Assembly (NCBI RefSeq): GCF_016097555.1
Contig: NC_054701.1
Location: forward strand, 30,453,118-30,517,117
DNA: 64,000 nucleotides
From: Gigantopelta aegis
Lineage: Eukaryota; Mollusca; Gastropoda; Neomphalida; Peltospiridae
Reading direction: 5' to 3'
The position numbers and the translations under genes were made by a program. The first letter of the stretch is position 1. The number at the start of each line of letters is the position of its first letter. Below, piece after piece: positions 20,930 through 32,658 of this stretch. The notes under the pieces were generated by a model. That model was given only the letters and a program-made list of their open reading frames with translations, made no database searches and had not been told where the DNA came from.

Positions 20930-21940
20930 TATGTTATTCTTTAACTTTCTTCTGTGAAAATTCCACACCTAAAATGTTACCATTTTTATATTGACAAATA
21001 CAAATTACAATTATTCTTACTTATGAAGTGAAAGCATGCCCACCTACCTGTATATAACTTAAAATAATTATTTTATTTGCCTGGGTGTGGTAATATTGTA
21101 AAAACAAATGTTTAAATAGTGGCCATTTTGAAAACCAAGATGGCCGTCAGCAAACTCCCCTGGAATGTGGCTATAATATTTTGGCTTTTTTGTATTATTT
21201 GCAAAAGGTATCCAAATAGGTAGGGGTCTTCCAATAATCTTGTACAAATAAAACATAATAGCATAATGCAATGGGCCTAACTGAATTATTTTTTTTTTTT
21301 AGCCTGGGGTGGTGCTTTTAAAATGACTGTAAAAAAATTGCTCAATGATGACAAAGTGTCATCAAACAGTTTCTGAATCAAGATGCCCCAACTGCCATAA
21401 AACCACCATAAAACATTGTTTTGTTTTTAACCCTTATTCTGCCAGACTATATCCCTCATGACTACCTGCATAAGACAGTTAATACAATGTAATTAGTCTT
21501 TTTCTTTTAAGCCAAAAAGCACTTTTAATGTAGCATTTTTAATTTAATTTTATAAAATTAAAATAGCCGTTATTGGAAATGAAAACATATGTAATGTCCT
21601 CTCCTAATATTTGAGTACAATTTTGAAAAACATGTTTTGTCTGGTATTAACTTTACTCTATTATAAAAGTTCACATTAGATGAACGTATACATGACTTGT
21701 GTACTACTTTATGCTAACTCAACAAAGTCACAAACTACCTTATTAAGTAACCTGTCATGGCTTTATAACTGACCATGACTTATGTTATAAAAAATAATAA
21801 TAAACAAACAATTTATATAATAATAAAAATATATATATAAAAAAATTGACATTTTTGTAAGACCAGTTATGATAATTAAATGGCCACCAAAGACCACTAA
21901 GAGTTTGATAAATTTTACTGCAGTATTAAATAGGATATAG
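20930..21940. other. AT-rich intergenic DNA without recognised genes
   Basis: Only short open frames without family signatures and several A/T runs. No clear repeats. Confidence 0.45.
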
Positions 21941-22714
21941 TCTTCTAGTATGAACCAAACAGCAAAGAGCACTTTGGACACAAAAATTACCAAAATACAG
22001 GTATTTCAAATTCAAACAAAGAGTACCGGTGAGGTACATGATACGCCCATCAGGAGTTTGATGGAAAACCATATCTATATTAATGAATATGTTATGGGTA
22101 TAATTCAATTTTAATTATGTGAAATGTTAGCAATGGGATGGATGAACAGTTCGTTTTGGACCAACCACCATCAGTTGTTCATACATGTGGTTTGATGGTC
22201 CTGTATGCATCTGTATGTAAGATATGATCCGGACAAGAATATACTGTTATGTGCAGTAGACCACGAAAAGTAGGTCATAGTGACCTAGTAATAGTATGCA
22301 ACACACAGCCATCCTAAGTTGTTCCTACATGTGAGGTTTGATGGTCCTGTATGAATCTGTATGCCAGGTGGGGTCGATCCCCGTCGTTCCAGCCAGTGCA
22401 CCACGACTGGTATATCAAAGGCCGTGGTATGTACTACCCTGTCTGTGGGATGGTGCATATAAAAGATCCCTTGCTGCTAATCTAAAAGTCAGTATCTGTG
22501 TGGTCCTTAACTATATAACCGTAAGTAAAAAGTGTTGAGTGCATTGTTAAATAAAACATTTCTTCCTTCCTGTATGCAAGATATGGCCCAGACAAGTATT
22601 TACTGTTATGTGCAGTAGACCGTGAAAAGTAGGTCATAGTGACCTAATAATAATATGTGACACGCCGCCATCCCAAGCTGTTCCTACATGTGAGGTTTGA
22701 TGGTTCTGTATGCA

Positions 22715-23945
22715 TCTGACGTGCAAAACTTTCTCTGCAGTATGCTACAAAGATTAAATCAATGTCAAAACATCCTGCACATAATGCCGAATGTAGTTCT
22801 TGATAACAAATATATGAAGTTATTTGATGCGAATGCGATTCCAACATTTGGTCTTCGCATTAAGCAGGTTTTTTTTATCAGTTTCCAGCATTGATTTAAC
22901 AGACATTTAGAAAACGCCTTCATATTTTATTTCGCCACCCTGGTGTATCAAACCACCAAAAATTGTATTCGATCCTGTGCATCTCAAGAAAGATTTCACA
23001 GATGCAGTTATTTATAAACAACATTTCATGGAAATCCAAGACAGATAGGCCTACTGTGGTTCCATTCCTGTTTACACAGATGGATCATGGATGGGAATTT
23101 TGTGGCTTCTGCTACAGTTTTTCCATCAGACACAATAATTTCCATGAGATTGCCCAATTCAGCATCAATCTTTACTGCTGAAAGTTGGGCAATCATTAAA
23201 GCCCTGGAACAAATTAAGGATTCATGTGCATCAAAATACATTATTTTTACTCTTACTTTCGTGTCTCCAAGCTTTACAGTACATGAAATTGGAGCATCCC
23301 TAAGTTGGGATGGTGATACTAAAGTGTGTCTTTTTTATCAACTGCAAATAAAAATGTTATATTTTGTTGGGAAGAAAGACATGTTTTATTTAACGATGCA
23401 CTCAACACATTTTATTTATGGTTATATGGTGTCAGACATATGGTTAAGGACCACACAGATATTGAGAGAGGAAACCCGCTGTCGCCACTCTTTTTTTCGT
23501 TTAGCAGCGGTGCAGGAAGGATGAAGTAGTCATGTACTGTACCCATATTGGCCATACATATTTGACACATTTGTTTATTTTAAAGAAGGACCCTCCTCCT
23601 CAGTGTGAACATTGTCAGTGTACACCGACTGTGCACCACATTTTCAAGCTGACGAGAAATGATATATTTGGCAACAGAAATGTTTTGGAATCCTTTAAAT
23701 TCCATCCAGAATTAATTGTAGTTTTTAAAAACACTTTGACTTCTATACAAAGTTTTAAAATGTACTTACCTTGATTTTATGTACTGTATTATACTGCCCC
23801 CCCCCCCCCCACCCCCCCCCAAGCTTCTTACACTGTGGTTTTACATAAATATATATAAATATTTTCATACTTACAATTTGTGACACCCAATAGCCGGTGT
23901 ATTTTTGTTGGTGTCGATAAACATTCATCAATTCATTCATTTGCA
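22715..23945 (+). mobile_element. LINE fragment: late RT, RNase H and 3' UTR, with SINE piece inside
   Basis: RAKLSLQYATK marks the end of RT. An RNase H-like stretch (SASIFTAESWAIIKALEQI) runs from 23065 to about 23260. A SINE fragment (23372-23500) interrupts it, then the zinc-knuckle end (IGHTYLTHLFIL, CEHCQCTPTVHHIF) follows to 23650. The 3' UTR includes a C-rich run (23796-23819) and the tail cacccaatagccggtgta. Shows that the (attc)n tail belongs to this LINE. Confidence 0.7.
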
Positions 23946-23954
23946 TCTGTATGT

Positions 23955-24262
23955 GGGGCAAAGCGTAGCCTAGTGGTACAGCGCTCGCTTCATGCGCAGT
24001 AATTTTGGGATCGATCCCCATCAGTGGGCCCATTGCGCTATTTCTTGCTCCAGCCAGTGCACCACGACTGGTACATCAAAGGCCGTGGTATGTGCTATCC
24101 TGTCTATGGGATGGGGCATATAAAAGATCCCTTGCTGCTAATCGAAAAGAGTAGCCCATGAAGTGGCGACAGCGGGTTTCCTCTCTCAATATCTGTGTCT
24201 GACGCCATATAACCATAAATAAAATGTGTTGAGTGTGTCGTTAAATAAAACATTTCTTTCAG
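23955..24262 (+). mobile_element. tRNA-derived SINE, head type 1
   Basis: A-box region tagcctagtggtacagcgct, B-box region tgggatcgatcccc, conserved core (gcaccacgactggtacatca, gtggcgacagcgggtttcct) and the tail gtgtcgttaaataaaacatt with (ctttc). Confidence 0.85.
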
Positions 24263-24464
24263 TATGCAAGATATGGTCCAGACAAGAAAGAAATTAACAG
24301 ACGGACAGACTGATGGACTGACGGACAACACCATACCATAATATGACCCATCAAAAACGAGCGTATAAAAAGCACTTTGGACAAAAAAATTACCAAAATA
24401 CAGATATTTCAAATTTAAAACAATGCCGTAACCTGCAACAATTTCTTTGCATGTTAACCATGTT

Positions 24465-24657
24465 GTTTTGTTTAGTGACACCACTGGAGCACATTGATTT
24501 AGTAATCATTAGCTATTGGATGTTAAACATTTGGTCATTTTAAAGAGGAAACCTGCAGTGGCTGGAACAAGATATAGCCCAAAAGGCCCACCAATAGCGA
24601 TTGATCTGACTGACCAGGCATCAGGCGAGTGCTTACCACTGGGCTATGTCCAGCCTC
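24465..24657 (-). mobile_element. SINE fragment (tail type 2, antisense)
   Basis: The beginning tagtgacaccactggagcac is the reverse of the 'ctctagtggtgtcgttaaac' tail. It runs into a degraded head ending ggctatgtcc. Confidence 0.6.
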
Positions 24658-24879
24658 CTTATCAGAAATGAAGCGTTCATTAAAATATAATAATAACACA
24701 ACTGAACATTGTTAAAAATATGTATTTTTCAAAATTCCATGATTCTTAATGTTAATATAAAAATGTTGAATCATTGCATGACAGTTCAACAATCTTACAT
24801 GTATTAACACAACATACTTGGACACCAATACAGAGCGCAGCCAATTGCAAGATTTTAAGAATCACAAGCGTTTCTGTGT

Positions 24880-25012
24880 TTGTGTGTGACAGTTTGTGTG
24901 TGTGTGTTTGTGCCTGTGTGTGTGCATGTGTACGTGTTTGTGTGTGTGTGACAATGCGCGTGTGTGTGTGTGTGACAGTGTGTATGTGTGTTTGTGCGGG
25001 TGTGATGGGATG
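24880..25012 (+). repeat. GT-rich imperfect microsatellite
   Basis: Interrupted gtgtgtg tracts; the open frames on both strands here are low-complexity artefacts. Confidence 0.85.
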
Positions 25013-25295
25013 CAATCCATGATTAGGGATTCATAAAGATTTGAAAAGTGCTCGAATTTTAGTAGTACATAATAAAAATTAAAACAGGCCTTGAACTTGT
25101 CAAACCTATCAGTGTTTCTGCCAGAAAGAAATTTTTGGGTATGAAGCAATGGAATTGAATGCAACCACAGTTAACAGTTTCCATTTTTATTATCATCACT
25201 GTAGACTTCAAAGGAATAGTTGATGGACCAACAAATTGGTATTAAAAAAAACCTCTGCTGTAGACCGCCATAGCAGAGCTATTAATATATATATA

Positions 25296-25979
25296 TACTC
25301 TTAAAAAAAAGTAGGGGAACCTGAAATATTAATATTAATATCAACTATTAGACCGAACACAGTCTTTGGCATGAGTAAAATCAAGGCGAGCTGAAATTGT
25401 GCTAGGCGAGCAATCTATTGATGTGTCAAATAAAATGCATTAAATATTTTAGTGAGAGGCGATCAGTTTGCCACTCTCCTAAAACCTTCCAGGCGAGTGT
25501 GGAGGGAAGCGGGAGTCATCACTCGCCTTTCCTGGCGTAGACTGGAACATATGTTTTGACCAGACATCCTAGTAAAGAATGTTCAGGTCTGTTTATCAAC
25601 ACACCGAAACACATTCTCGATTTTGATACTTTCCAGGAAGGTCCATTAATCACTGTGGAACATTATTTATGTCAATCTTTTTCATTCTGTTGATCACACA
25701 GTTATTGTTTTGTTTTTAATAATTTTTATTGTTTGAATTTGCAATTTACTGATAAAAAAAAGTCAAATTTCACTTCTGACCCCAATCGTCCTTCAAGATC
25801 TTTGGTGGTCATAAAACTATTGTAATACTAAACTACCGGTTGTAATTAATTCACTGTTATACTGAACAGCCGGTTGTAATTAATTTACTATTATCATATA
25901 ACCATTCCCCACAGCTAATATACCTCACAATTTTGGCAATTGTAAATTCTTATTTGAGTTCCCCTACTTTTTTTGAAGA

Positions 25980-25982
<3 letters not shown>
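25296..25982. mobile_element. Mariner-related MITE (687 bp) in a (TA)n tract
   Basis: Termini tactcttaaaaaaaagtagg and, in reverse, cctactttttttgaagagta. They share the outer tactctt motif with mariner copies A and B, and the element is again inserted in TA microsatellite sequence. No transposase, so presumably mobilised in trans by a related one. Confidence 0.75.
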
Positions 25983-26015
<33 letters not shown>

Positions 26016-26054
26016 GTACATATTATAACTGGAATGAAACCAGCATTCTAACTT

Positions 26055-29000
26055 TTATGTTTCACCTAACACCACCCTTTTCGTTAGATCCCAGTCAATG
26101 GTACACTTGTCCTTGATGGAATTCAAGGCATTTAGGAAAACAATGAGCTTGGCGTTTCCTCCCTGACGCTGCTTCCACTTGTTGAAGACATTGAACATGT
26201 GCACATGTGGAGACATGTTCGCCATCTTGGCCTGCTCGATCTGAGCCTGGGGGATTCCGAGCTCGATTGCCAGTAGCTCCCAGCCATAGCCGAGACACTG
26301 GACTAGACGACCCAGCTCCTGTTCACTCAACTTCTGTTGTTTTTTCTTTTCCGCTATCTCATTATACCATGCTGATATGAAAGAAGAAAAGGAAGAAATT
26401 TTGTTTTATTTAATGACTGACTCATTTTGTTTACAGTTAGATGGTGTCAGATAAATGATTTGGCCAAATAAAAAAATATGTTACTTTATTGCTCTTTGCC
26501 AAGACCAGTTTGACCGGTCTTAGGAATAAAAAAAAAATAATAATAAAAAAGAGAAAAGTTATAGCCTACCTATATGTACCTATGATAACCTAACTGTTTC
26601 ACGGGGCGGGATGTAGCCCAGTGGTAAAGCGCTCACTCAATGCTTGGTCGGCCCAATGGGTTATTTCTCGTCACAGCCAATGCACCACGACTGGTATATC
26701 GAAGGCTGTGGTATGTGCAATCCTGTCTGTGGAATGGTGCATATAAAAGATCCCTTGCTACTAATGGAAAAATATAGCCAGTATGCTCTCTAAGACTATA
26801 TATGTCAAAATTACCAAATGTTTGACATCCAATAGCCGATGATTAATAAATCAATGTACTCTAGTGGTGTCATTAAACAAAACAAACTTTAACTTTGCCA
26901 AGTGCTTTACCACTGAAAAAAAGAAAAATTAAACTCTACCACCCCATGAACTTACAAGATCAAATGTTACATAAATATGTGTAATACTTTTTTTTAATGG
27001 AATACAATAATTATAATGGATTTTTTTTTTTGTCACTGTATGATTAATTTTCTATATATTCTGATTCTATATAACAACATTTCAGTCACCTAAAACATAA
27101 AATTTTCATTTCAATTACCCAAGACAGGGAATTTTCATTTCAACCTCAAAGACAACGTGATATTTTCTTTTTATCCCTAATTCATTCTGCACAGCTATTT
27201 TATTTAGTAATACTGGATTTAAGCTGCCATTCACTGAATAAAGCTTAAAATTTATTTCACAAAGACTAGATTTCATAATAATTCCATCAAAAGATATCGT
27301 ACATGTCATTAGTGAATGAGTATTATAAAACATTTTGCTTCACTAAGATTAACTTAATCTGGCTACTTGTTCAAACAAAATCAACCAATCCACTAACAAT
27401 AATTTAAAAAAAATTTCATCAAATTAAAGTAAACACTGGAAATGCAATTAGGAGATAACCATGTGGATTTTTTAGATTTGCAGGTGTTATTTATATTTGA
27501 TCCTGCAAATGTCATTTTTGACTGAAGCCGTTAGCCAGAGGTTAAAAATTAAACACATGAAATAGACAATAACACCTGTAAATCTAAAACCTCCATATGG
27601 CTATGTCCATTGTAAACTGAATCGTTTTTTCTATAGAATTAACTATATATTTGGTACTTCTTGAAAACAAATACCTGGCTACAATCTAACTGTAGACCTT
27701 TAAACCACCAACTTGGCATCTTCCAATTGCTAATGACATCATTAGATTTCCAGGTGTTATTTTCATTTGATCCCAGAATTTTTTTTTAATTAACCGATCA
27801 CAATACAGAACACACTCACCATCAGTTTATAATCAATTATAATATCTTAAATTGTTTGGGTTTTTTCAATTATAATATCTTAAATTGTTTTGTTTTTTCA
27901 ATTATAATATCTTAAATTGTTTGTTTTTTTCAATGATAATATCTTAAATTGTTATAAAAGCCCAGTCAGTTCAACAGCATTTACCTAACAACCAGGACAC
28001 AAAATTATTTAGATTTACGTACACATAGCCTTATTTATTTGCTTATGTTTATAATGGTACCATCAATGAGTTTAAAAAAAATAATAATAAAAAGTTTGTT
28101 TTGTTTTGTTTGATGACACCATTTGTGGTGCACTGGCTGGAACGAGAAATACGGCTATTAGATGTCAAATATTTGGTAATTCTGACATATAGTCATCAGA
28201 GAAAACCCGCTACTTTTTTCTATTAACAGTAAGGGATCTTTTATATGCACCATCCCACAGACAAGTTAGCAGACAAGTTGTGGTGCACTGGTTAGAATGA
28301 GAAAAACCCCAATCAGTTGAATGGAGGTTCGATTCTGTGATGCAAGCACCTCAAACAAGTACTCAACCGACTGAGCTAAATCCCGCCCCCCAAAAAAATA
28401 ATAAAGCCGTAGCTATGTAAATCAGGGCTTGAAATAGCAGCTTAATACAAGTAAAACACACCAAGTTTTAGAACCTAGCAGGCGAAATCAAATTCCCCTG
28501 CTAAAAACACCAAAAACATCACAGGCCATTTTTAAGAATGAATGAATTTTTAACAACACCCCAGCATGAAAAATACATCGGCTATTGGGCAGGGCTTCTA
28601 GATTATGGTAGCCCCACTCCCATGGCTAGTGATATTTAATTTTGGGCTAGTAAATAACCACTATTGCCATGCCTAACGGCTAGTGAATTGTTTTGGGTCA
28701 AATGTTCCAGTCAAGTCTATTTTGTAAATATGAATATCCTGCCCTCACCCCAAGCCCCTAATGTTAAATTCAAAACATGATGTGATGATCAACATCAATG
28801 TAAAAATTCAATAGTTAAATTAAACACAGTGTAAAGAACATTATGTACGATTATTTTTATAAATTATTTAGCTTGTGTTTCTGTTCTATTTCAATTCTAT
28901 AATGACCTAAACTACCTGTACATCTCAGAGATCCCAATTTTTCACACACTACAGTGTTCCAAACCTGTGCTATCTTATTTGCAGAAGGCCATTTAGTTTT

Positions 29001-30208
29001 TTGTGTTAACAAGACATATTTCTTTAGGACTGTCATATTAAAAAGATAACAGCAGGCCATATTTTACTTCCCATTTTGAGATATGTAAATGTAAGCGAAA
29101 TTATATTGACGTCCAAAAGAAACTTTACAAACTTTATTGTAGAAAACCAACAAATGGTACGGTGGGATATGAAAGTATCGTGAAGTTCAACACCTAAAAG
29201 TCAAATTGCACTTCGTGATACATGTAAAGTGTTTGTAACATAGTTTCTAAATTGGTTCTTTTCGATAAGCAACAATATTTATTAAAATATTCAAATTTTA
29301 TGTATACAGGCCTCTGAGAATTGTAAATCTGCGTAAAACATTTATGGGTTACGCAAAAAGAAATTCAGGTAAGCCATTTTGTTATTATGTAACCCATAAA
29401 TGAAGGTAAAGTTTGTTTTTGTTTAAAGACACCACTAGAGCACAGTGATTTATTAATCATCGGCTATTGAATGTCTAACATGGCCATTCTGACAGTCATT
29501 GAGAGGAAACCTGCTACATTTTTTCATTAGTAGCAAGGGATCTTTTATATGTACCATCCCACAAACAGGATAGCACATACCACGACCTTTGATATACCAT
29601 ATACTGGCTGGAACAAGAAATAACCCAATGGGCCCACCACCGAGGATCAATTCTTCACCGACTGCACATTAAGCGAGTGCTTTACTACTGGGCTACATCC
29701 TGCCCCGATCATGTAAATGATGTCATAAATTCAATGCGCGAACGAAAATAGGTTGAGCAAACTATATACTTAAGCAAGCGATGTGCGAACGAAACTATCG
29801 CTCTCACAATTCTTAGAAGCTTATGTATGTAAAGTTTCTTTGGGATATCAGTATATTATCTACATACTAACCTGGACTTGTGTCGGTACTTCCAGGACAT
29901 TCAGAGGAAACATCTGTTTTTTCTAATATGGGAATAACATGTGGATAACTACGTTTCAATGCTTCTAGGAACACATTGTAGCCATTCACCCCAGAAAACA
30001 TCAGTTTGTCGAGGAAGACCTCTGTTCTAGCTTTCCGTGTGTTAGGAGTTGCATGTCTAATTTCATCAAGACAGTCCTGGTCAAAAATTCCTCGACTGTA
30101 CATAATATCAGAGAGATCCTTGCCATCCAGCTCACTTAAAAGGAAAGTGTAGTTCTTTTGTATCTTCCGATCATCTTCCCAACGCAGTCTGCCTCTTTGA
30201 GCTGCCAT
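26055..30208 (-). CDS. CRADD: CRADD/RAIDD-like adaptor: CARD plus death domain, two exons
   Basis: Two coding exons on the minus strand, 30208-29872 and 26371-26055, joined by a 3.5-kb intron with donor CAG|GTTAGT and acceptor after a pyrimidine tract ending ATATCAG. The phase-1 junction fits exactly and gives 217 residues; human CRADD has 199. Exon 1 (about residues 1-112) reads as a CARD fold: helices around LLSELDGKDLSDIMYSRGIF, then EVFLDKLMFSGVNGYNVFLEAL. Exon 2 begins with a Lys-rich linker and then a death domain (LGYGWELLAIELGIPQAQIE, FNKWKQRQGG). CARD-DD adaptors of this type link death-domain platforms to an initiator caspase (caspase-2 in vertebrates). The start ATG at 30208 heads the open frame. 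No other domain is seen. Orthology to CRADD is inferred from domain order and the death-domain match; another invertebrate CARD-DD adaptor is possible. A head-to-tail duplicated repeat begins just upstream (30273). Confidence 0.82.
26602..26895 (+). mobile_element. SINE in the CRADD intron (tail type 2)
   Basis: Head gatgtagcccagtggtaaag, core gcaccacgactggtatatcg, tail ccaatagccgatgattaata, then ctctagtggtgtcattaaac. Confidence 0.8.
27832..27955 (+). repeat. 33-bp tandem repeat, about 3.6 copies
   Basis: Unit caattataatatcttaaatt followed by a T-rich spacer, in the CRADD intron. Confidence 0.85.
28096..28395 (-). mobile_element. SINE (antisense) in the CRADD intron
   Basis: Reverse of a type 2 tail at the left, core catcccacagacaagttagc, and a head at the right ending ccgactgagctaaatcccgc, which is a third tRNA-like head on the minus strand. 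Confidence 0.7.
28538..28850 (-). mobile_element. LINE-tail retroposon (antisense), interrupted
   Basis: The (gaat) start and caccccagcatgaaaaatac match the insert at 8617-8902, and gtgatgatcaacatcaatgt near 28770 continues it. About 180 bp between the two parts is foreign. Confidence 0.6.
29411..29706 (-). mobile_element. SINE (antisense, tail type 2, head type 1) in the CRADD intron
   Basis: Left end gacaccactagagcacagtg, right end tgggctacatcctgccccga; nearly full length. Confidence 0.8.
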
Positions 30209-30272
30209 CTATAAGTAATGTATAAGAAGTTTAAAAGCATGTGTGATAAATGTACTAAACAAATACATGTAG

Positions 30273-30560
30273 GTCTACACAATCAGTTTAAGTTACATAC
30301 AGACAGCCCAGATAGCTGACGTGTGTGCCCAGGACATCATGCTTGAACCTTAATTGGATATAAGCACGAAAATACGCTAAAGAAAGAAAGGTCTACACAA
30401 TCAGTTTAAGTTACATACAGACAGCCCAGACAGCTGACGTGTGTGCCCAGGACATCATGCTTGAACCTTAATTGGATTATTATAAGTACGAAAATACGCT
30501 GAAGAAAGAAATTTCTACACAATCAGTTTAAGTTACACACTGAAGTTAAAAAACCCACAT
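30273..30560 (-). repeat. 118-122-bp tandem duplication upstream of the CRADD start
   Basis: Segments beginning gtctacacaatcagtttaag at 30273 and 30391, with a partial third unit at about 30514. The unit contains the reverse of a ttaaggttcaagcatgatgt repeat head seen elsewhere. It starts 65 nt upstream of the CRADD ATG and could sit in its promoter or 5' UTR. Confidence 0.8.
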
Positions 30561-30787
30561 AAGTAAGTTTAAGTGTTTGCAACTCAATATTGTTTTAAGT
30601 ACAAATCCTGTGACTATTAAAACTATAGTTAATAAACAATAGATATTTTGTCGACAGGGTTTTATTTCTAAACTTTTGGGAATTTTAGCATTGTTTTACA
30701 AAAAATTGGGAATTTTCAGTTTAATTTCAAAAACATCTCATTTAGCCAAGTTAGAATTACTTGTTCACTAAATACATGTACCATGTA

Positions 30788-31171
30788 AAAGCCCAAATAA
30801 ATACCCCCGGTGTAAACTATACCCAAAATATAAACCGCCTAGCCCAGAATATACCTGGGGTATAAAACAGGCTAGCCCAGAATATACCTTTCTAGTCTGT
30901 ATTTCAATGTCCATAGGGTTTTTTCCATCATAATTTATATATTTTGGGCTAGAGAAAATCGAAATATCTTCTAAAATGACTAATCTGTGATAGTTTTATT
31001 TTTATGAAAGGCTTAGTTGCTTTTCTTTTAAAGTGTTTATTACTATTATTTATTTATTTATTTTGTATACAAGTTAGTAATAAAAAATGAGGGTTAGGGT
31101 TAGGGGTATAAAACAGGATAGCCCACTTTAACCCCGGGTATAATTTGGTGGGGGATATATTTTGGGCTGTT
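30788..31171. mobile_element. Probable MITE with 'agcccaaa.ta.atccccc' ends
   Basis: The left part (aagcccaaataaatacccc, aactatacc, tagcccagaatatacc) and right part (ggtataatttggtggggga, tattttgggctgtt) are imperfect reverse complements. Confidence 0.5.
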
Positions 31172-32090
31172 ACACCAGTATCTATTTTGCTGTAAAGTAA
31201 ACAATCCATCTGTTATTTAAAATCTATTATTAATATTAAATGTAAAAAAAACAAAGTAGTAATTTATTAATGTCCATCAAATAATATATCCAATGCAGTA
31301 TAGTTTTAGTCAATACATTTAGTACCGGTATGTGAATTTTCGATAAATCAACTTAGTAAATTCTAATCTCGAAGTTTGCTACCTAAATACTTTTTATATC
31401 ATATAAACATTGTATTTCTTACACACCTATGTCCCATTTAAAAACAAAAGCTAAAAAGATAAAAATTTCTATATAATACCTACCTAAATAGGAGTAATTT
31501 TTTAGTATTTCAGATCATATTCAATACATTTTGTGAACATTATATCATGCAAAAAAAGAAAAAGAAGGGGAGCTAAAATCTGATAAAAAGTTGGAAAATC
31601 ACATGCCAACATGTGAGACAGCACCCAATGTTTATTATAGATCATTTTTGTCTCCCACATACACTAAGATCACTTTTGAGACTTGTGATTGGTTACTCCA
31701 CAGTGATGACCCGGTTGCCAAAGCCATACCTTGTAATAAAGTAAGCACAAACAAAACTGATCACTCTGTGATGGATAAGGTTGTGTAAGTGCCAGTGACA
31801 TAAGCCTGACGTGACAAGTTCACTTTAGACTATATTTTCAATTACACAGTTGTGTACTCTTTATACTGTTCAAGTTTTAATGTTCACAGGTTATTTGATG
31901 GAGAACATTTTAATTTTTGTACAGCAATATGTTGACACAGGTTCTGATCCACTACATGCTAATAATATAAGTAATTTCTAGATACGTTTAAACAAAGATG
32001 AATATTAGGACATGCCATGAAAATTAGGACATGCCATGGCATATCAAATTGGTAACAAATACATCACAATACCCTGTGATGTTAACAATA
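31172..32090. other. Intergenic DNA, no genes recognised
   Basis: AT-rich. The frame at 31591-31788 has no family signature. Confidence 0.4.
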
Positions 32091-32094
32091 CCAA

Positions 32095-32658
32095 CTGGTA
32101 CATATTTTTATGTCTAGATGGCGGTAATTGTCTTGTCTGGTACCTACCAAATATACACCTGCCAATCAGGAATCACAGATGGAGGCAACTAAAAGAATAG
32201 ACCAATTGACTAAGAAACACCCCATTTATCATTTCAGTAGGTTAATGCATGGACAAAACATGATACATCATTGGATAGTTATTTTGACTTGTATTGTAGC
32301 CACTTTGACAATGGTGGTTTATTTTTAATTGAAAAATAATATATATATTGGTGGCTTACTGGGATGAATATTATTACAGAAAATTGCGATGCATACTTGT
32401 TTTATCATCTCACAAAAATCAGGTATGTTTGTACCTTCAGTATGAAGACTAATTTCTGATGTGAGGCATTATGGTAACCACGTACTGGCTCACCAGAAGG
32501 CCGATTCACTGGGATGAAACAAAATGACTGCACCTGTTATGTATAATAGCCGTCAATTTAACCATTTTATTTATTAAATATACCAATATACTTGTTGATA
32601 TAAAGCAATAATGTGCATTATATATCTTTCAATATGCCAACCAGTCCAAAAGCCTTGC
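32095..32658 (+). mobile_element. Partial copy of the 1.2-kb non-autonomous element
   Basis: Directly repeats the right half of the full copy at 32659-33851 (ccaaatatacacctgccaat, aaagcaataatgtgcattat, ccagtccaaaagccttgctt), giving a head-to-tail arrangement. Confidence 0.65.

Larger units (their letters stand above)
21960..24425 (-). mobile_element. Composite repeat block: satellite-like element with nested LINE and SINE pieces
   Basis: The sequences agcactttggacacaaaaat (near 21968) and agcactttggacaaaaaaat (near 24371) bracket the block in the same orientation. Inside are units of a 135-145-bp repeat (aggtcatagtgacctagtaa, ttgttcctacatgtgaggtt), the reverse of the array at 51950-52670. 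Also present are a partial SINE (22370-22565), a LINE fragment (22715-23945) and a SINE (23955-24262). The LINE and SINEs are later insertions by position. Confidence 0.5.
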
